A DNA stretch of 64,000 bases, taken from positions 1,178,001-1,242,000 of the forward strand of contig NZ_CP070978.1 of NCBI RefSeq assembly GCF_018417535.1. Reading direction: 5' to 3'. The position numbers were made by a program, and so were the translations under genes. Positions 19,906-28,439 of the stretch are shown one piece after another (position 1 is the first letter of the stretch; each line of letters starts with the position of its first letter). Source of the stretch: Burkholderia pyrrocinia (GTDB lineage: Bacteria > Pseudomonadota > Gammaproteobacteria > Burkholderiales > Burkholderiaceae). Under the pieces are notes generated by a model, which was given only the letters and a program-made list of their open reading frames with translations, made no database searches and was not told the DNA's origin.

Positions 19906-20442
19906 TCAGGGTGCGATGCGGCGCAACACGTCGTCGCGCCGGATGAAATGGTGGTACAGCGCGGCCAGTGCATGCAGGCCGATCACGAAGTAGAACGCGT
20001 TGCCGATCAGCTCGTGTGCTGCCTTGATCGTCGGCCGCAGCGCCTTGTCGGGGCCGAACAGCGTGAACGACACGCCGAGCCAGTCGAGCGACACCGGCTT
20101 GCCGCCCAGGTTGATCATCATGATGCCGAGCAGCGGCTGCGCGATGATGAACACATAGAGCGCGACATGCGAGAGCTTCGAGAGCCAGCGCAGCAGCGCG
20201 GCCTGCGGAATGGCTTCCGGCACGCGGCTGACGACCCGCCACAGCACACGCAGCACCGACAGCACGAGCACGAACGTGCCCGCGGTGAGGTGCACGTTCA
20301 TCCAGAACACCCGGCTGTCGCTGCCTTTCGGCCCGCGAATCTCGATGGCCAGGTAGGCCAGCGCCACCAGCAGGAAGATGGCCCAGTGGAAGAAGATCGC
20401 GGGCGAGCTGTAGCGCGTCTGTTTCGCGAGGATGTTTCTCAT
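19906..20442 (-). CDS. Cytochrome b561
   Basis: The 178-residue inner-membrane protein has four helices. Conserved His residues lie in FFHW (helix 1), NVHLTAG (helix 2), SHVALY and ELIGNAFYFVIGLHALAALYHH, as in di-haem b561 (CybB) proteins that pass electrons from quinol to periplasmic acceptors. ATG at 20442 (MRNILAKQTRYSS) is preferred because the family begins at this point; the frame extends 14 codons upstream. The neighbouring copper receptor and DUF2946 gene suggest a redox or metal-stress setting. Confidence 0.9.
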   Translation of the reverse strand: MRNILAKQTRYSSPAIFFHWAIFLLVALAYLAIEIRGPKGSDSRVFWMNVHLTAGTFVLVLSVLRVLWRVVSRVPEAIPQAALLRWLSKLSHVALYVFIIAQPLLGIMMINLGGKPVSLDWLGVSFTLFGPDKALRPTIKAAHELIGNAFYFVIGLHALAALYHHFIRRDDVLRRIAP

Positions 20443-20642
20443 GCGACGTCTCGTGTTGTATGCGGGGAGGGGCGCAGCTGCCACGATTGTAGCCGCACGG
20501 GTGTCCGGTTTTGCGCGGCGCGGTCAAATATCCTACGAATCGTCAACGCGCGCCGCGCGGGCCCCGCATATGGAAAATCCGCATCGCGCACGGGAACGGC
20601 TGTGGCACGATGAAGCTTTGGTGTCGACGTTGCGCGCGCATC

Positions 20643-21281
20643 ATGAGCAAGGCGTTCTTCGTTGCGGCCTACCGGCTGACTGCCGCGTTGCTCGCGGTGT
20701 CCACGACGTTGCACAGCATCGCCGGCTACTGGGGCATGCCCGCGTTTCAGCTCGGCAATTACCTCAGCTACTTCACGCAACTGAGCAGCCTCTATGCGGC
20801 CGTGATGCTGGCCGCGGGGCTCTGGCGCATCGCGCGCCCCGGCTCGGCCCGCTACGAATCGATGCGCGGCGCGGCCGTGCTGTACGTGCTGATCACCGCG
20901 ATCGTCTACGAACTCCTGCTCGCGCGCGTCGATGCGCTGCGCCACGTCACGCCGGCATTCAACAACTGGGTGCTGCACCGGATCGTGCCGCTCGTCATGC
21001 TGTGCGACTGGCTGTACGTGGAGCCGCGCTCGCCGATCGCGCGGCGCAGCGCGCTCGCGTGGCTCGGCTTTCCGGGCGTCTATCTCGGCTACACGCTCGT
21101 GCGCGGCGCGCTGGAGAACTGGTATCCCTATCCGTTCGTCGATCCGCGGCCGCACGGCTACCTGCCGGTGGCGATCCAGTGCTCGCTGATCGCGCTCGGC
21201 GCGGCGGCACTCGCACTGGGCATCCGCTGGCTCGGCAATCACGCGAGACAGTCCGGCACCGCGACGCTGAAGGAAGGATGA
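20643..21281 (+). CDS. Pr6Pr family integral membrane protein
   Basis: The 212-residue protein has about six hydrophobic helices. It contains conserved-looking motifs LGNYLSYFTQLSSLYA, HRIVPLVMLCDWL and YPYPFVDP near the C-terminus, which I recognise from Pr6Pr (FAR-17a/AIG1-like) membrane proteins. No function is established. ATG at 20643 is used, though ATG at 20610 (MKLWCRR) is also in frame. It is divergent from the b561 gene and convergent with the LytM gene. Confidence 0.75.
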   Translation: MSKAFFVAAYRLTAALLAVSTTLHSIAGYWGMPAFQLGNYLSYFTQLSSLYAAVMLAAGLWRIARPGSARYESMRGAAVLYVLITAIVYELLLARVDALRHVTPAFNNWVLHRIVPLVMLCDWLYVEPRSPIARRSALAWLGFPGVYLGYTLVRGALENWYPYPFVDPRPHGYLPVAIQCSLIALGAAALALGIRWLGNHARQSGTATLKEG

Positions 21282-21339
21282 AGGGGGAAGAAGGCGGGAG
21301 CGTGTGCGCCGCCCGGCGCACACGTGGCGCTGCGGCTCG

Positions 21340-22071
21340 TCAGCCGCCGTTGCGCGGCAGGAAGTTCATCGGGTCGACGACCTTGCCGTTCTGGCGGACT
21401 TCGAATTCGAACGTCGAACGGCCGCTCGCGTCGGTGCCCATCTCGGCGACCGGCTGGCCCTGGCGCACCGCGTCGCCTTCATTGACGAGCAGCTTGCCGT
21501 TGTGACCGTAGGCCGTGATGAGCCCGTTGTCGTGCTTCAGGATCACGAGCGGGCCGTAGGCCTTGACGCCCGACCCGGCGTAGACCACCCGCCCGTTCGC
21601 CGCGGCGCGCACCGAATGGTCCGGCCCGGATGCGGCGATCACGATGCCGCGCGCCTTGCCGGCCGCAAACGGCGTCGCGACGACGCCCGTGGCCGGCCAG
21701 GCGAGCGAGCCCGGCTGTGCGGCTGCCGCGGGCGGCTGCCCGAACGACGTCGCGGCAGGCGGCGCGACGCGCAGCACCTGGCCGGGCGACACGGCGTCGG
21801 TAGGCGCCATGCGGTTCCAGCTCGCCACGTCCTGCACGCGCTGCCCGTAGGCGCTCGCGATGCCCGCGAGCGTGTCGCCCGGGTTCACGCGGTAATAGCC
21901 GGCGATCACACCCGGCGTCGCGACCGAAGTCGGCGTCGACGAACGCGACGGCTGCCAGTTGTCGGTCCACGGCGTCAGCGTACAGCCCGACAGCGCGACG
22001 GCCGTGGCGACGAGCGCCGCCTGCGGCAGCCAGCGCGCCAGCGAATCGTGGATGGGAATAGTTTTTCTCAA
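21340..22071 (-). CDS. NlpD-like LysM/LytM lipoprotein, catalytically degenerate
   Basis: The 243-residue precursor begins at TTG 22071, preceded by GGGAGG, and carries a lipobox ALSGC (Cys about 29). A LysM domain (YRVNPGDTLAGIASAYG, about 60-103) should bind peptidoglycan. The C-terminal LytM/M23 fold lacks the zinc ligands. The HxxxD segment reads RGIVIAASGPD and the final HxH region reads TFEFEV. This is the pattern of EnvC/NlpD proteins, which activate septal amidases rather than cut peptidoglycan themselves. It is therefore likely to be an outer-membrane amidase activator. The ATG at 22191 gives a longer non-lipoprotein form and is less likely. Confidence 0.83.
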   Translation of the reverse strand: MRKTIPIHDSLARWLPQAALVATAVALSGCTLTPWTDNWQPSRSSTPTSVATPGVIAGYYRVNPGDTLAGIASAYGQRVQDVASWNRMAPTDAVSPGQVLRVAPPAATSFGQPPAAAAQPGSLAWPATGVVATPFAAGKARGIVIAASGPDHSVRAAANGRVVYAGSGVKAYGPLVILKHDNGLITAYGHNGKLLVNEGDAVRQGQPVAEMGTDASGRSTFEFEVRQNGKVVDPMNFLPRNGG

Positions 22072-22496
22072 GGGTCCTCCCGGATTTGCGTCGTCGCGCC
22101 GCCCACCGCCCTCCGGCGCGCGACGCACGATGTCCGGCCGGACGGCCGGACCAACCAGTATCCGACCGCTCTCGCGGCCGTCAGTTTCCACAGCGGAACG
22201 TCGGTGCGAACGGGCTCACCGGCCCCTTTTCCGCGTCGTTCCGACCGGCAAAGATACCATTTGTCGCGGTCAGGACCGCGACAGTTGCAGGTTCCGGCAA
22301 CAATCTTGCGGCCCCGCCCAAGCGTGCCGATGGCCCGCGAACCGCGCCGCGCGGGCCGGCCGGCGGGCCTGCCGCCGGTATTGTGCACACTTCGCCGCCG
22401 CCATCTGCCGTCTCGGCTTCGTCACATTCTCCCCTTCGATCGCCGCCTATACTCGGTGTTGCGCAGCGCAATCCAACGACAACGAGGAGCATGGCA
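22072..22496. other. Divergent intergenic region, LytM lipoprotein / small hypothetical
   Basis: About 425 bases without a convincing gene. TATACT at 22448-22453 is a reasonable -10 for the plus-strand gene starting at 22497. The minus-strand promoter of the LytM gene must also lie here but is not clear. Confidence 0.4.
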
Positions 22497-22817
22497 ATGA
22501 ACAATGCGACGTTTCTTTCGGTGCAGCTCAATGCGGACGATTTCGCCGGCTCCAGCGGCCTGGTCGAATTGCTCAACCGGCACCTGCTGTTCGCGACCGA
22601 CGTCGCCGAGGCGGCCGATGCGCTCGTCCAGTTGGCGAGCGTCGCGCACCTGACGGGCGCCACGCGCCACAGCGTCGAGCTGCCGGTCCTCGCGCTCGAG
22701 CGGCTGCGCGATGCGCTCGATACGCTGAGCGGCTACGACGAAACGTGGCTGCAGGTGCTGGAGCCGGCCGAAGCGCTGTTCCGCGATATCGGCCGCGGCA
22801 GGCGAGCACTGCACTGA
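22497..22817 (+). CDS. Small hypothetical cytosolic protein (106 aa)
   Basis: The protein begins MNNATFLSVQLN and has no signal peptide or membrane helix. It looks all-helical, with acidic leucine-rich segments (ELLNRHLLFATDVAEAADAL, ALERLRDALDTLSGYDET). ATG 22497 sits 7 bases after GGAG; ATG 22491 is too close to it. The coding-like composition, ribosome-binding site and downstream terminators support a real gene. I do not recognise the family. Confidence 0.65.
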   Translation: MNNATFLSVQLNADDFAGSSGLVELLNRHLLFATDVAEAADALVQLASVAHLTGATRHSVELPVLALERLRDALDTLSGYDETWLQVLEPAEALFRDIGRGRRALH

Positions 22818-22824
22818 CCGCTGG

Positions 22825-22936
22825 CGCCGCATGTGCCACCCATGAAAACAGCCCGCCGTTCCGCAAAGCGGAACCGGCGCCGCACGTGCCACCAATGAAA
22901 AACAGCCCGTCGTTCCGCGAAGCGGAACGACGGGCT
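22825..22936. repeat. Two tandem copies of a hairpin-bearing repeat
   Basis: Copy 1 (22825-22877) and copy 2 (22878-22936) share GCCGCAyGTGCCACC, ATGAAAA, ACAGCCCG and GTTCCGC-loop-GCGGAAC in the same order. Copy 1 has a bulged, weaker hairpin. Copy 2 has a perfect one (see terminator). This looks like a duplicated intergenic terminator module. Confidence 0.8.
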
Positions 22937-22940
22937 GTTT
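22900..22940. terminator. Strong bidirectional terminator
   Basis: A perfect 19-base-pair stem (22900-22918 with 22922-22940) with a GAA loop lies between the plus gene ending at 22817 and the minus gene ending at 22984. On the minus strand it runs into five T residues, and on the plus strand into three. Confidence 0.85.
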
Positions 22941-22983
22941 GTACTACATGGGGTCAGGTTTGGCCGCCGGGGCGGCCGCGCCA

Positions 22984-23328
22984 TTAACGACCCTTGTAGA
23001 CCGGTGCGCCGTCAGCGATACGCTTGACTTGCCAGCCGGTCTTTGCCGCGGCCGGAGCGCCCGATTCTTGCGCGGCGGCCGGTTGCGCGCCATAGCCGGT
23101 CGTGTCGGCGGCGGCGACGTTCTGTTGCGGGTTCGCACGGGCTTCAGCAGCCAGGATGCCTTCCGGGTAGTTCGTCCGGTCGCTGCCCAGCTTGTAGCCG
23201 GCCTGTTGCAGTTGGACCAGTTCGGCCTTCACCTGCGCACGGGTGACGGGCGCGTTCTGTTGGGCGAACGAGACGGCGGGAACGGCGAGGACAGCGGCAG
23301 CAGCGAACGTTGCGATCAGCGATTTCAT
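22984..23328 (-). CDS. DUF4148 family small secreted protein
   Basis: The 114-residue precursor has a clean signal peptide (MKSLIATFAAAAVLAVPAVS, cut after SFA near residue 21). It carries the DUF4148 core VTRAQVKAELVQLQQAGYKL, which is very common in multiple copies in Burkholderia. The function is unknown and probably periplasmic. ATG 23328 follows GGAGG with good spacing. The gene is monocistronic, ending at the 22900-22940 terminator. Confidence 0.88.
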   Translation of the reverse strand: MKSLIATFAAAAVLAVPAVSFAQQNAPVTRAQVKAELVQLQQAGYKLGSDRTNYPEGILAAEARANPQQNVAAADTTGYGAQPAAAQESGAPAAAKTGWQVKRIADGAPVYKGR

Positions 23329-23528
23329 GATTACCTCCGGGATTTTTTTGCTCCGCCGCACACACCATGTCTGCAGCGATGGAACAGAGTTTAGTCCCGG
23401 CGTCCCCTAGGGAAAACCATGAAAGAGCGAAAACACTGTTTCCCCGGAGCCAACAATGTCGGCATCCGGGATAGAGAAACCCTATTCATAGAATAGATTT
23501 TCGCAACAATGCTGCCGTCGCGGGCCGG

Positions 23529-24941
23529 TTACGACCAGTTCGCGTGGAAGCTGCCCGGCTTGTCGGTACGCTCGAACGTGTGCGCACCGAAGAAGTCGCG
23601 CTGCGCCTGCACGAGGTTCGCCGGCAACCGCTCGGAACGGTAGCTGTCGAAGTACGCGACCGCCGACGCGAACGCCGGCACCGGCACACCGGCCTTCACC
23701 GCGGCGACCACGACGTCGCGCAGCGATGCCTGGTAATTCGCGGCGATGTCCTGGAAGTACGGATCCAGCAGCAGGTTCGCGAGCGCCGGATCCTTCGCAT
23801 ACGCGTCCGTAATTTTCTGCAGGAAGCGCGCGCGGATGATGCAGCCCGCGCGGAAGATCTTCGCGATGGTCCCGAGATCGAGGTTCCAGCCGTACTCTTC
23901 GGACGCCGTGCGCAGTTGCGCGAAGCCCTGCGCGTACGAGATCACCTTGCTCAGGTACAGCGCGCGGCGCACCGCTTCGACGAACGCGGTGCGATCGCCG
24001 TCGAACGGCGCGGCGGTCGGGCCCGACAGGATCTTGCTGGCCGCGACGCGCTCGGTCTTCAGCGACGACAGCACGCGCGCGAACACCGATTCCGTGATGA
24101 GCGGCAGCGGCACGCCGAGATCCAGCGCGTTCTGGCTCGTCCACTTGCCGGTGCCCTTCTGCGCGGCGCGATCGAGGATCACGTCGACGAGGTGCTTGCC
24201 GGTTTCTTCGTCCTTCTTGCCGAAGATCTTCGACGTGATCTCGATCAGGTAGCTGTCGAGTTCGCCCTGGTTCCATTCGGTGTACACCGCGCCGAGTTCG
24301 TCGTTGGTCAGCCCCGCGACGTCCTTCAGCACCGAGTAGCTTTCGGCGATCAGCTGCATGTCGCCGTATTCGATACCGTTGTGGACCATCTTCACGTAGT
24401 GGCCCGCACCGTCCGGGCCCATGTACGCGACGCACGGCTCGCCGTCCGACGGTGCCTTCGCGGCGATCTGCTTGAGGATCGGCTCGACGAGGTCGTACGC
24501 GTCGCGCTGGCCGCCGGGCATGATCGACGGGCCGCGCAGCGCGCCCTCTTCGCCGCCCGACACGCCGGTGCCGATGAAATGCAGGCCCGCTTGCGCGAGT
24601 TCCTGGTTGCGGCGGATCGTGTCGGTGAAGTGCGTATTGCCGCCGTCGATCAGCACGTCGCCCTTCTCGAGCAGCGGCTTGAGCGACGCGATCGTCGCAT
24701 CGGTCGCCTCGCCGGCCTTCACCATCATCAGGATCCGGCGCGGCGTTTCGAGCGACGCGACGAATTCCTCGAGCGTATAAGTCGGCACCAGATTGCGGCC
24801 GGGGAATTCGGCGATCAGTTCGTCGGTTTTCTCGCGGCTGCGGTTGTACACCGACACCGCGTAACCGCGGCTCTCGATATTGAGTGCGAGATTGCGGCCC
24901 ATCACCGCGAGCCCGATCACACCGATTGCTTGTTTGCCCAT
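23529..24941 (-). CDS. gnd: 6-phosphogluconate dehydrogenase, decarboxylating
   Basis: The 470-residue cytosolic enzyme oxidises 6-phosphogluconate to ribulose 5-phosphate and CO2 in the pentose phosphate pathway. The N-terminal Rossmann motif is [16 protein letters not shown], with NRS after strand beta-2 for NADP. The catalytic region has [19 protein letters not shown] and the Lys in [17 protein letters not shown]. The C-terminal tail ([13 protein letters not shown]) matches the long 6PGD form. Length and start are standard, and the gene appears to be transcribed alone. Confidence 0.97.
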   Translation of the reverse strand: MGKQAIGVIGLAVMGRNLALNIESRGYAVSVYNRSREKTDELIAEFPGRNLVPTYTLEEFVASLETPRRILMMVKAGEATDATIASLKPLLEKGDVLIDGGNTHFTDTIRRNQELAQAGLHFIGTGVSGGEEGALRGPSIMPGGQRDAYDLVEPILKQIAAKAPSDGEPCVAYMGPDGAGHYVKMVHNGIEYGDMQLIAESYSVLKDVAGLTNDELGAVYTEWNQGELDSYLIEITSKIFGKKDEETGKHLVDVILDRAAQKGTGKWTSQNALDLGVPLPLITESVFARVLSSLKTERVAASKILSGPTAAPFDGDRTAFVEAVRRALYLSKVISYAQGFAQLRTASEEYGWNLDLGTIAKIFRAGCIIRARFLQKITDAYAKDPALANLLLDPYFQDIAANYQASLRDVVVAAVKAGVPVPAFASAVAYFDSYRSERLPANLVQAQRDFFGAHTFERTDKPGSFHANWS

Positions 24942-25038
24942 TAGTCAATTCTCCGGAAAAAACGGGGCGCGACCCGACCCGGGCCGCGCGCACAGGCGAA
25001 AGGATAGTGGAAACCCGGCGGCGATGCGCGCTTGCGTG

Positions 25039-25680
25039 TCATTGCTCCGCGTGCGGAAGCCGCCGGAACACGACGCTCAGGTTGTTCGCCGGCATCTCGA
25101 CGACCTCGATGCAGTCGAGCCCGCGATCGAGGCCGAGCGCGACGACGGTTTCGAGATCGCGCACGCCCCACGACGGATCGCGGCTGCGCAACTGCAGGTC
25201 GAACGCCTCGTTCGACGGCGCCGTATGCCGGCCTTCGCGACGATACGGGCCGTACAGGAACAGCACGCCGCCCGGCCGCAGCAGGCGCGACGCGCCCGCG
25301 AACAGCGCGTCGGTACAGGCCCACGGCGAGATGTGAATCATGTTGATGCAGACGATCGCGTCGAGCGCGTCGACCGGCCACGATGCGTCGCGCACGTCGA
25401 ACGCCAGCGGCCCCGCGACGTTCGCGAGGCCCGCATGCGCGATCCACGCGGCGATCGAGCGCCGCGCGTGCGCGTCGGGATCGCTCGGCTGCCAGCGCAG
25501 GCCCGGCAGCGCCTGCGCGAAGTGGACGACGTGCTGTCCCGTGCCGCTCGCGATTTCGAGCACGTTGCCGGTCGCCGGCAGCACGCGGCGCAACACGTCG
25601 AGGATCGGCCCGCGATTGCGTTCGGCCGCCGGCGCCGACAGCCGCGCGGACGGATCGGGTGTAGCTGTCGAGCCGGTCAC
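25039..25680 (-). CDS. DUF938 class I SAM-dependent methyltransferase-like protein
   Basis: The 213-residue protein has the SAM-binding motif VLEIASGTGQHVVHFA (about 39-54) and acidic motif FDVRDASWP. It has the DUF938 signatures AAERNRGPIL and NMIHISPW, and ends in NNLSVVFRR. DUF938 proteins are predicted methyltransferases of unknown substrate. The start is GTG at 25680, whose GTGA overlaps the Sir2 stop by 4 bases, so translation is probably coupled. Confidence 0.87.
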   Translation of the reverse strand: MTGSTATPDPSARLSAPAAERNRGPILDVLRRVLPATGNVLEIASGTGQHVVHFAQALPGLRWQPSDPDAHARRSIAAWIAHAGLANVAGPLAFDVRDASWPVDALDAIVCINMIHISPWACTDALFAGASRLLRPGGVLFLYGPYRREGRHTAPSNEAFDLQLRSRDPSWGVRDLETVVALGLDRGLDCIEVVEMPANNLSVVFRRLPHAEQ

Positions 25681-26573
25681 GATGCGTGCTCCGCTGCGTT
25701 GCCCGCGAGGCCCAGCCGCGCGGTCAGTGCGTCGAGCGCGAGTGCGCACTGCGCCTCGACCTTCAGCGTCAGCATCGGATCGGCGCGCGTATGGCCGAGA
25801 TTGAGCGCGGCCACCGGCTTGTGCTGCGCCTGCGCCCACACGCAGAAGCGGTAACCGGAATACACCATCAGCGACGACCCGACGACGAGCAGCGCATCGG
25901 CCGCCTCGAGCGCCTGCGCGGCCAGCGCCACGCGCTCGCGCGGCACGTTCTCGCCGAAGAACACGACCGCCGGTTTCAGCAGGCCGCCGCATGCGGGGCA
26001 CGCCGGGATGCGGAACGTGTCGAGCGCGGCCCATTCGAGATGCGCGTCGCCGTCGGCGGCCGGCTCGGCCTGCGCGCCCAGCAGTTCGGGATTGTCGGCT
26101 TCGAGCACGGTCTGGATCGTCGCGCGCGCATGATGCGCGCCGCATTCGAGGCAGGTCACGCCGTTGATCCCGCCATGCAGTTCGATCACGTCGTCGCTGC
26201 CCGCACGCTGGTGCAAGCCGTCGACGTTCTGCGTGACGAGGCGCTCGATCCGGCCCGCGCCGCCGAGCCGCGCCAGCGCGACGTGCGACCGGTTCGGCCG
26301 CGCGCGGCCGACGACGGGCCAGCCGATCATGCTGCGCGCCCAGTAGCGCCGCCGCGCCGCGTCGGAGCCGAGAAATTCGTGGAGCTGGATCGGCGGCGAG
26401 CGCATCCATTGGCCGTTGCGGTCGCGATAGCCGGGAATGCCGGAATCGGTGCTGATGCCCGCGCCGGTCAGCACGAGCAGGCGCGGATGGCGCTCGACGA
26501 ACGTGTGCAGCGCGTCGAGCGCGGCCGGCTCGACGCAAGCGGATGAGGGGTCGTGCAAGGCTGTTTCGTTCAT
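25677..26573 (-). CDS. Sir2-family NAD-dependent protein deacylase
   Basis: The 298-residue protein has the NAD loop GAGISTDSGIPGYRD (37-51), TQNVDGLH (114-121) and the catalytic His133 in ELHGG. A zinc site is built from Cys141, Cys144, Cys192 and Cys195. VGSSLMVYSG binds the ribose. It resembles the class II (SIRT4-like) bacterial sirtuins, with RYWARSMIGWP in the small domain. ATG 26573 is chosen because the upstream frame runs through a terminator-like hairpin. It forms an operon with the DUF938 gene. Confidence 0.93.
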   Translation of the reverse strand: MNETALHDPSSACVEPAALDALHTFVERHPRLLVLTGAGISTDSGIPGYRDRNGQWMRSPPIQLHEFLGSDAARRRYWARSMIGWPVVGRARPNRSHVALARLGGAGRIERLVTQNVDGLHQRAGSDDVIELHGGINGVTCLECGAHHARATIQTVLEADNPELLGAQAEPAADGDAHLEWAALDTFRIPACPACGGLLKPAVVFFGENVPRERVALAAQALEAADALLVVGSSLMVYSGYRFCVWAQAQHKPVAALNLGHTRADPMLTLKVEAQCALALDALTARLGLAGNAAEHAS

Positions 26574-26696
26574 GTTGGCGACGCGTGATCGGGCGCGCTG
26601 GCAAGCCGTGCGACCGCACGAGCGGCCCGCGCGCCAGCACATGATACAGAACGCCGCGAGATCCGGCCGGCGGTCCACGCGGCAATCCTGCGCACC

Positions 26697-26731
26697 AAAA
26701 AAGACGCCCATCCGCCACTCGGCGATGGGCG
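26697..26731 (-). terminator. Orphan intrinsic terminator upstream of the Sir2 gene
   Basis: Read on the minus strand, CGCCCATC and GATGGGCG (plus some inner GCC/GGC pairs) form a hairpin followed directly by six T residues. It lies 124 bases upstream of the Sir2 start and points the same way, so it ends some other minus-strand transcript. No protein gene lies directly upstream. Confidence 0.75.
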
Positions 26732-26790
26732 CTTCAACAATTGATCCATCGGGGTAGTGGATCAACTGACAGCACAATGTTGCGGCGTCC
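26697..26790 (-). ncRNA. Candidate small RNA ending at an orphan terminator
   Basis: Just upstream of the terminator, TTGATCCA (26741-26748) and TGGATCAA (26758-26765) form a perfect 8-base-pair stem. Its 9-base loop reads CTACCCCGA on the minus strand. Two successive hairpins ending in T6, with no open frame, resemble a small RNA. The 5' end and promoter are not evident, and the right boundary given is a guess. Confidence 0.35.
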
Positions 26791-27605
26791 GTCGCACTGC
26801 GGCCAGCGAACGCTTCCCCTGGACTACGCATGTTCCGCGATGCCGCGTGTATCGTTGCGCGGCCGGCATTCCGGTGCGATCCGGTTCTTCGGGCCCGTTA
26901 CGCCGATGCCATGTGCGGCGCGCGAACGCATCCGCCGCGCGACGACTCGCGTTGCGCTACGGAATGACGATCCGGGATCCAGGCCGGGGCCATCCGCATG
27001 CGTTCGCGGTTCATCCCCGACGGCCGACCGGCACCGGTCGGCCTCGTGCGTCACGCATGCACGTCGTCGTTCATAACGAACCCGATTGCTCGGATGGAAC
27101 GGAAAGCCGCGCGCTCACGTCGCCGCAATCAACGGCGAAGCGAATATCCTGGCAGGTCGGCGATTCACGTTTGCAACACGACGCGTTGCGATTCGGTCTG
27201 TTTTCATTCTCTTGTCCCCGTCTTTTATCCGTCCGACCCACTGAAGCGATCGCCGGGCTGAGTGCGCCCGCGACCGCGCTCACGGCCCGTACAGATATGC
27301 AAGGAGCGCACCATGCTTCATGCCGCAAGGCCGCGCGGGCCGCCGAAATGCCATCGGCGCGAATCGCGCACCGGCAAAAAGCGCGAATGTTTCGAAACTG
27401 AAACACGGAAGATGGTCCGCCCGGCCGACGCCGGACAGGCACGCCGCCGCGCCGTCCGGGCGGGCATCGGGCGCGTTCTGCGCGCCGCCGCCATCGTCTT
27501 ACAATCGCCCGACGGGGGCGGCGCACACATGACGGGACGCGTGCGCCCGGCCTTATACCCTTCCCGCGGCTCCCCGCCGCCCGACCGAAAACCCGCACGC
27601 GACGC
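26791..27605. other. Intergenic stretch with no convincing gene
   Basis: About 800 bases upstream of the acetyltransferase frame. Frames on both strands (for example 26824-27054 minus) are arginine-rich and lack ribosome-binding sites. It could hold the 5' part and promoter of the candidate small RNA. Confidence 0.4.
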
Positions 27606-28337
27606 ATGCCTTACGCACAAGACTGGCTGGATATCGACTAGCGCACGCTGTTCCGGCTGCACCCCGATCGCCGGATCGAACGCGAGAACGATCCCGACTG
27701 CTCGCCGGGGCCGCGCTTCTGGCTGGGCCGATGCGCGGACGGCATCCTGTCGGGCATACGCGCCGACGTGCCCGGCCACCTTGCGGACGAACCGGCGCGT
27801 GTGGCCGCCAGTGAACCGCCGCTTGCGGGTCGCATGCAGCCCGCGCATCTCGAACGCTACCTCTCGATACTCGCGCCCGTTTCGCACTGGAACCTCGGCT
27901 GCGTCTACGCACTGCCGCACGCGCTCGAGTTCGATACCGACGCGCGCATCGCGCTGATCGACGGCGACAGCGACGCGGGCCGGCAACTGCTGCAATCGAT
28001 CTCCACGCACGGGATGCCCGAAGGACTGCTCTCGATGGGCTTTCGAAGCGCCGACGATCTGTGGGCGCCGTGGTGCGCGGCCGTCGTCGACGGCGAAGTC
28101 GTGTCGGTCGCGTTCGCTGCGCGGCTATCCGATGTCGGCGCCGAACTGGGTCTCGCGACGGCCCCGGCGTTTCGCGGCCGCGGCATGGCATCCGCGGCCA
28201 CCGCCGGATGGTCGCGGCTGCCGTCGCTTCGCACGCGCACGCTGTTCTACAGCACCGACAGCGAAAACCGCGCGTCGCGACGCGTGGCGTCACGCGTCGG
28301 CCTCGCGCTGCGCGGCATGACGCTGCGGATCGCGTAG
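27606..28337 (+). pseudogene. GNAT-like acetyltransferase with in-frame amber at codon 12
   Basis: The frame opens at ATG 27606 (MPYAQDWLDID), hits TAG at 27639-27641, then runs open for 231 codons to a TAG stop at 28335-28337. The segment just after the stop (RTLFRLHPDRRIERENDPD) reads as normal protein and continues smoothly into the rest. This suggests a sense codon became TAG. The C-terminal part has a GNAT acetyl-CoA motif (ATAPAFRGRGMASAATAGW) after a substrate-like domain. GTG at 27768 could restart translation and give a 189-residue protein that keeps the GNAT core but loses the first 54 residues. I therefore call it probably broken or truncated. Confidence 0.65.
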
Positions 28338-28439
28338 CGTCAGGGCCGCTTTGCGCAAACACGTTAGCATTCGGACACGGAACGCCGCACTCGCACGAAC
28401 CGGCGCGCGTTCGCCCAGCACCGCCTCCAGGGATTCGAC

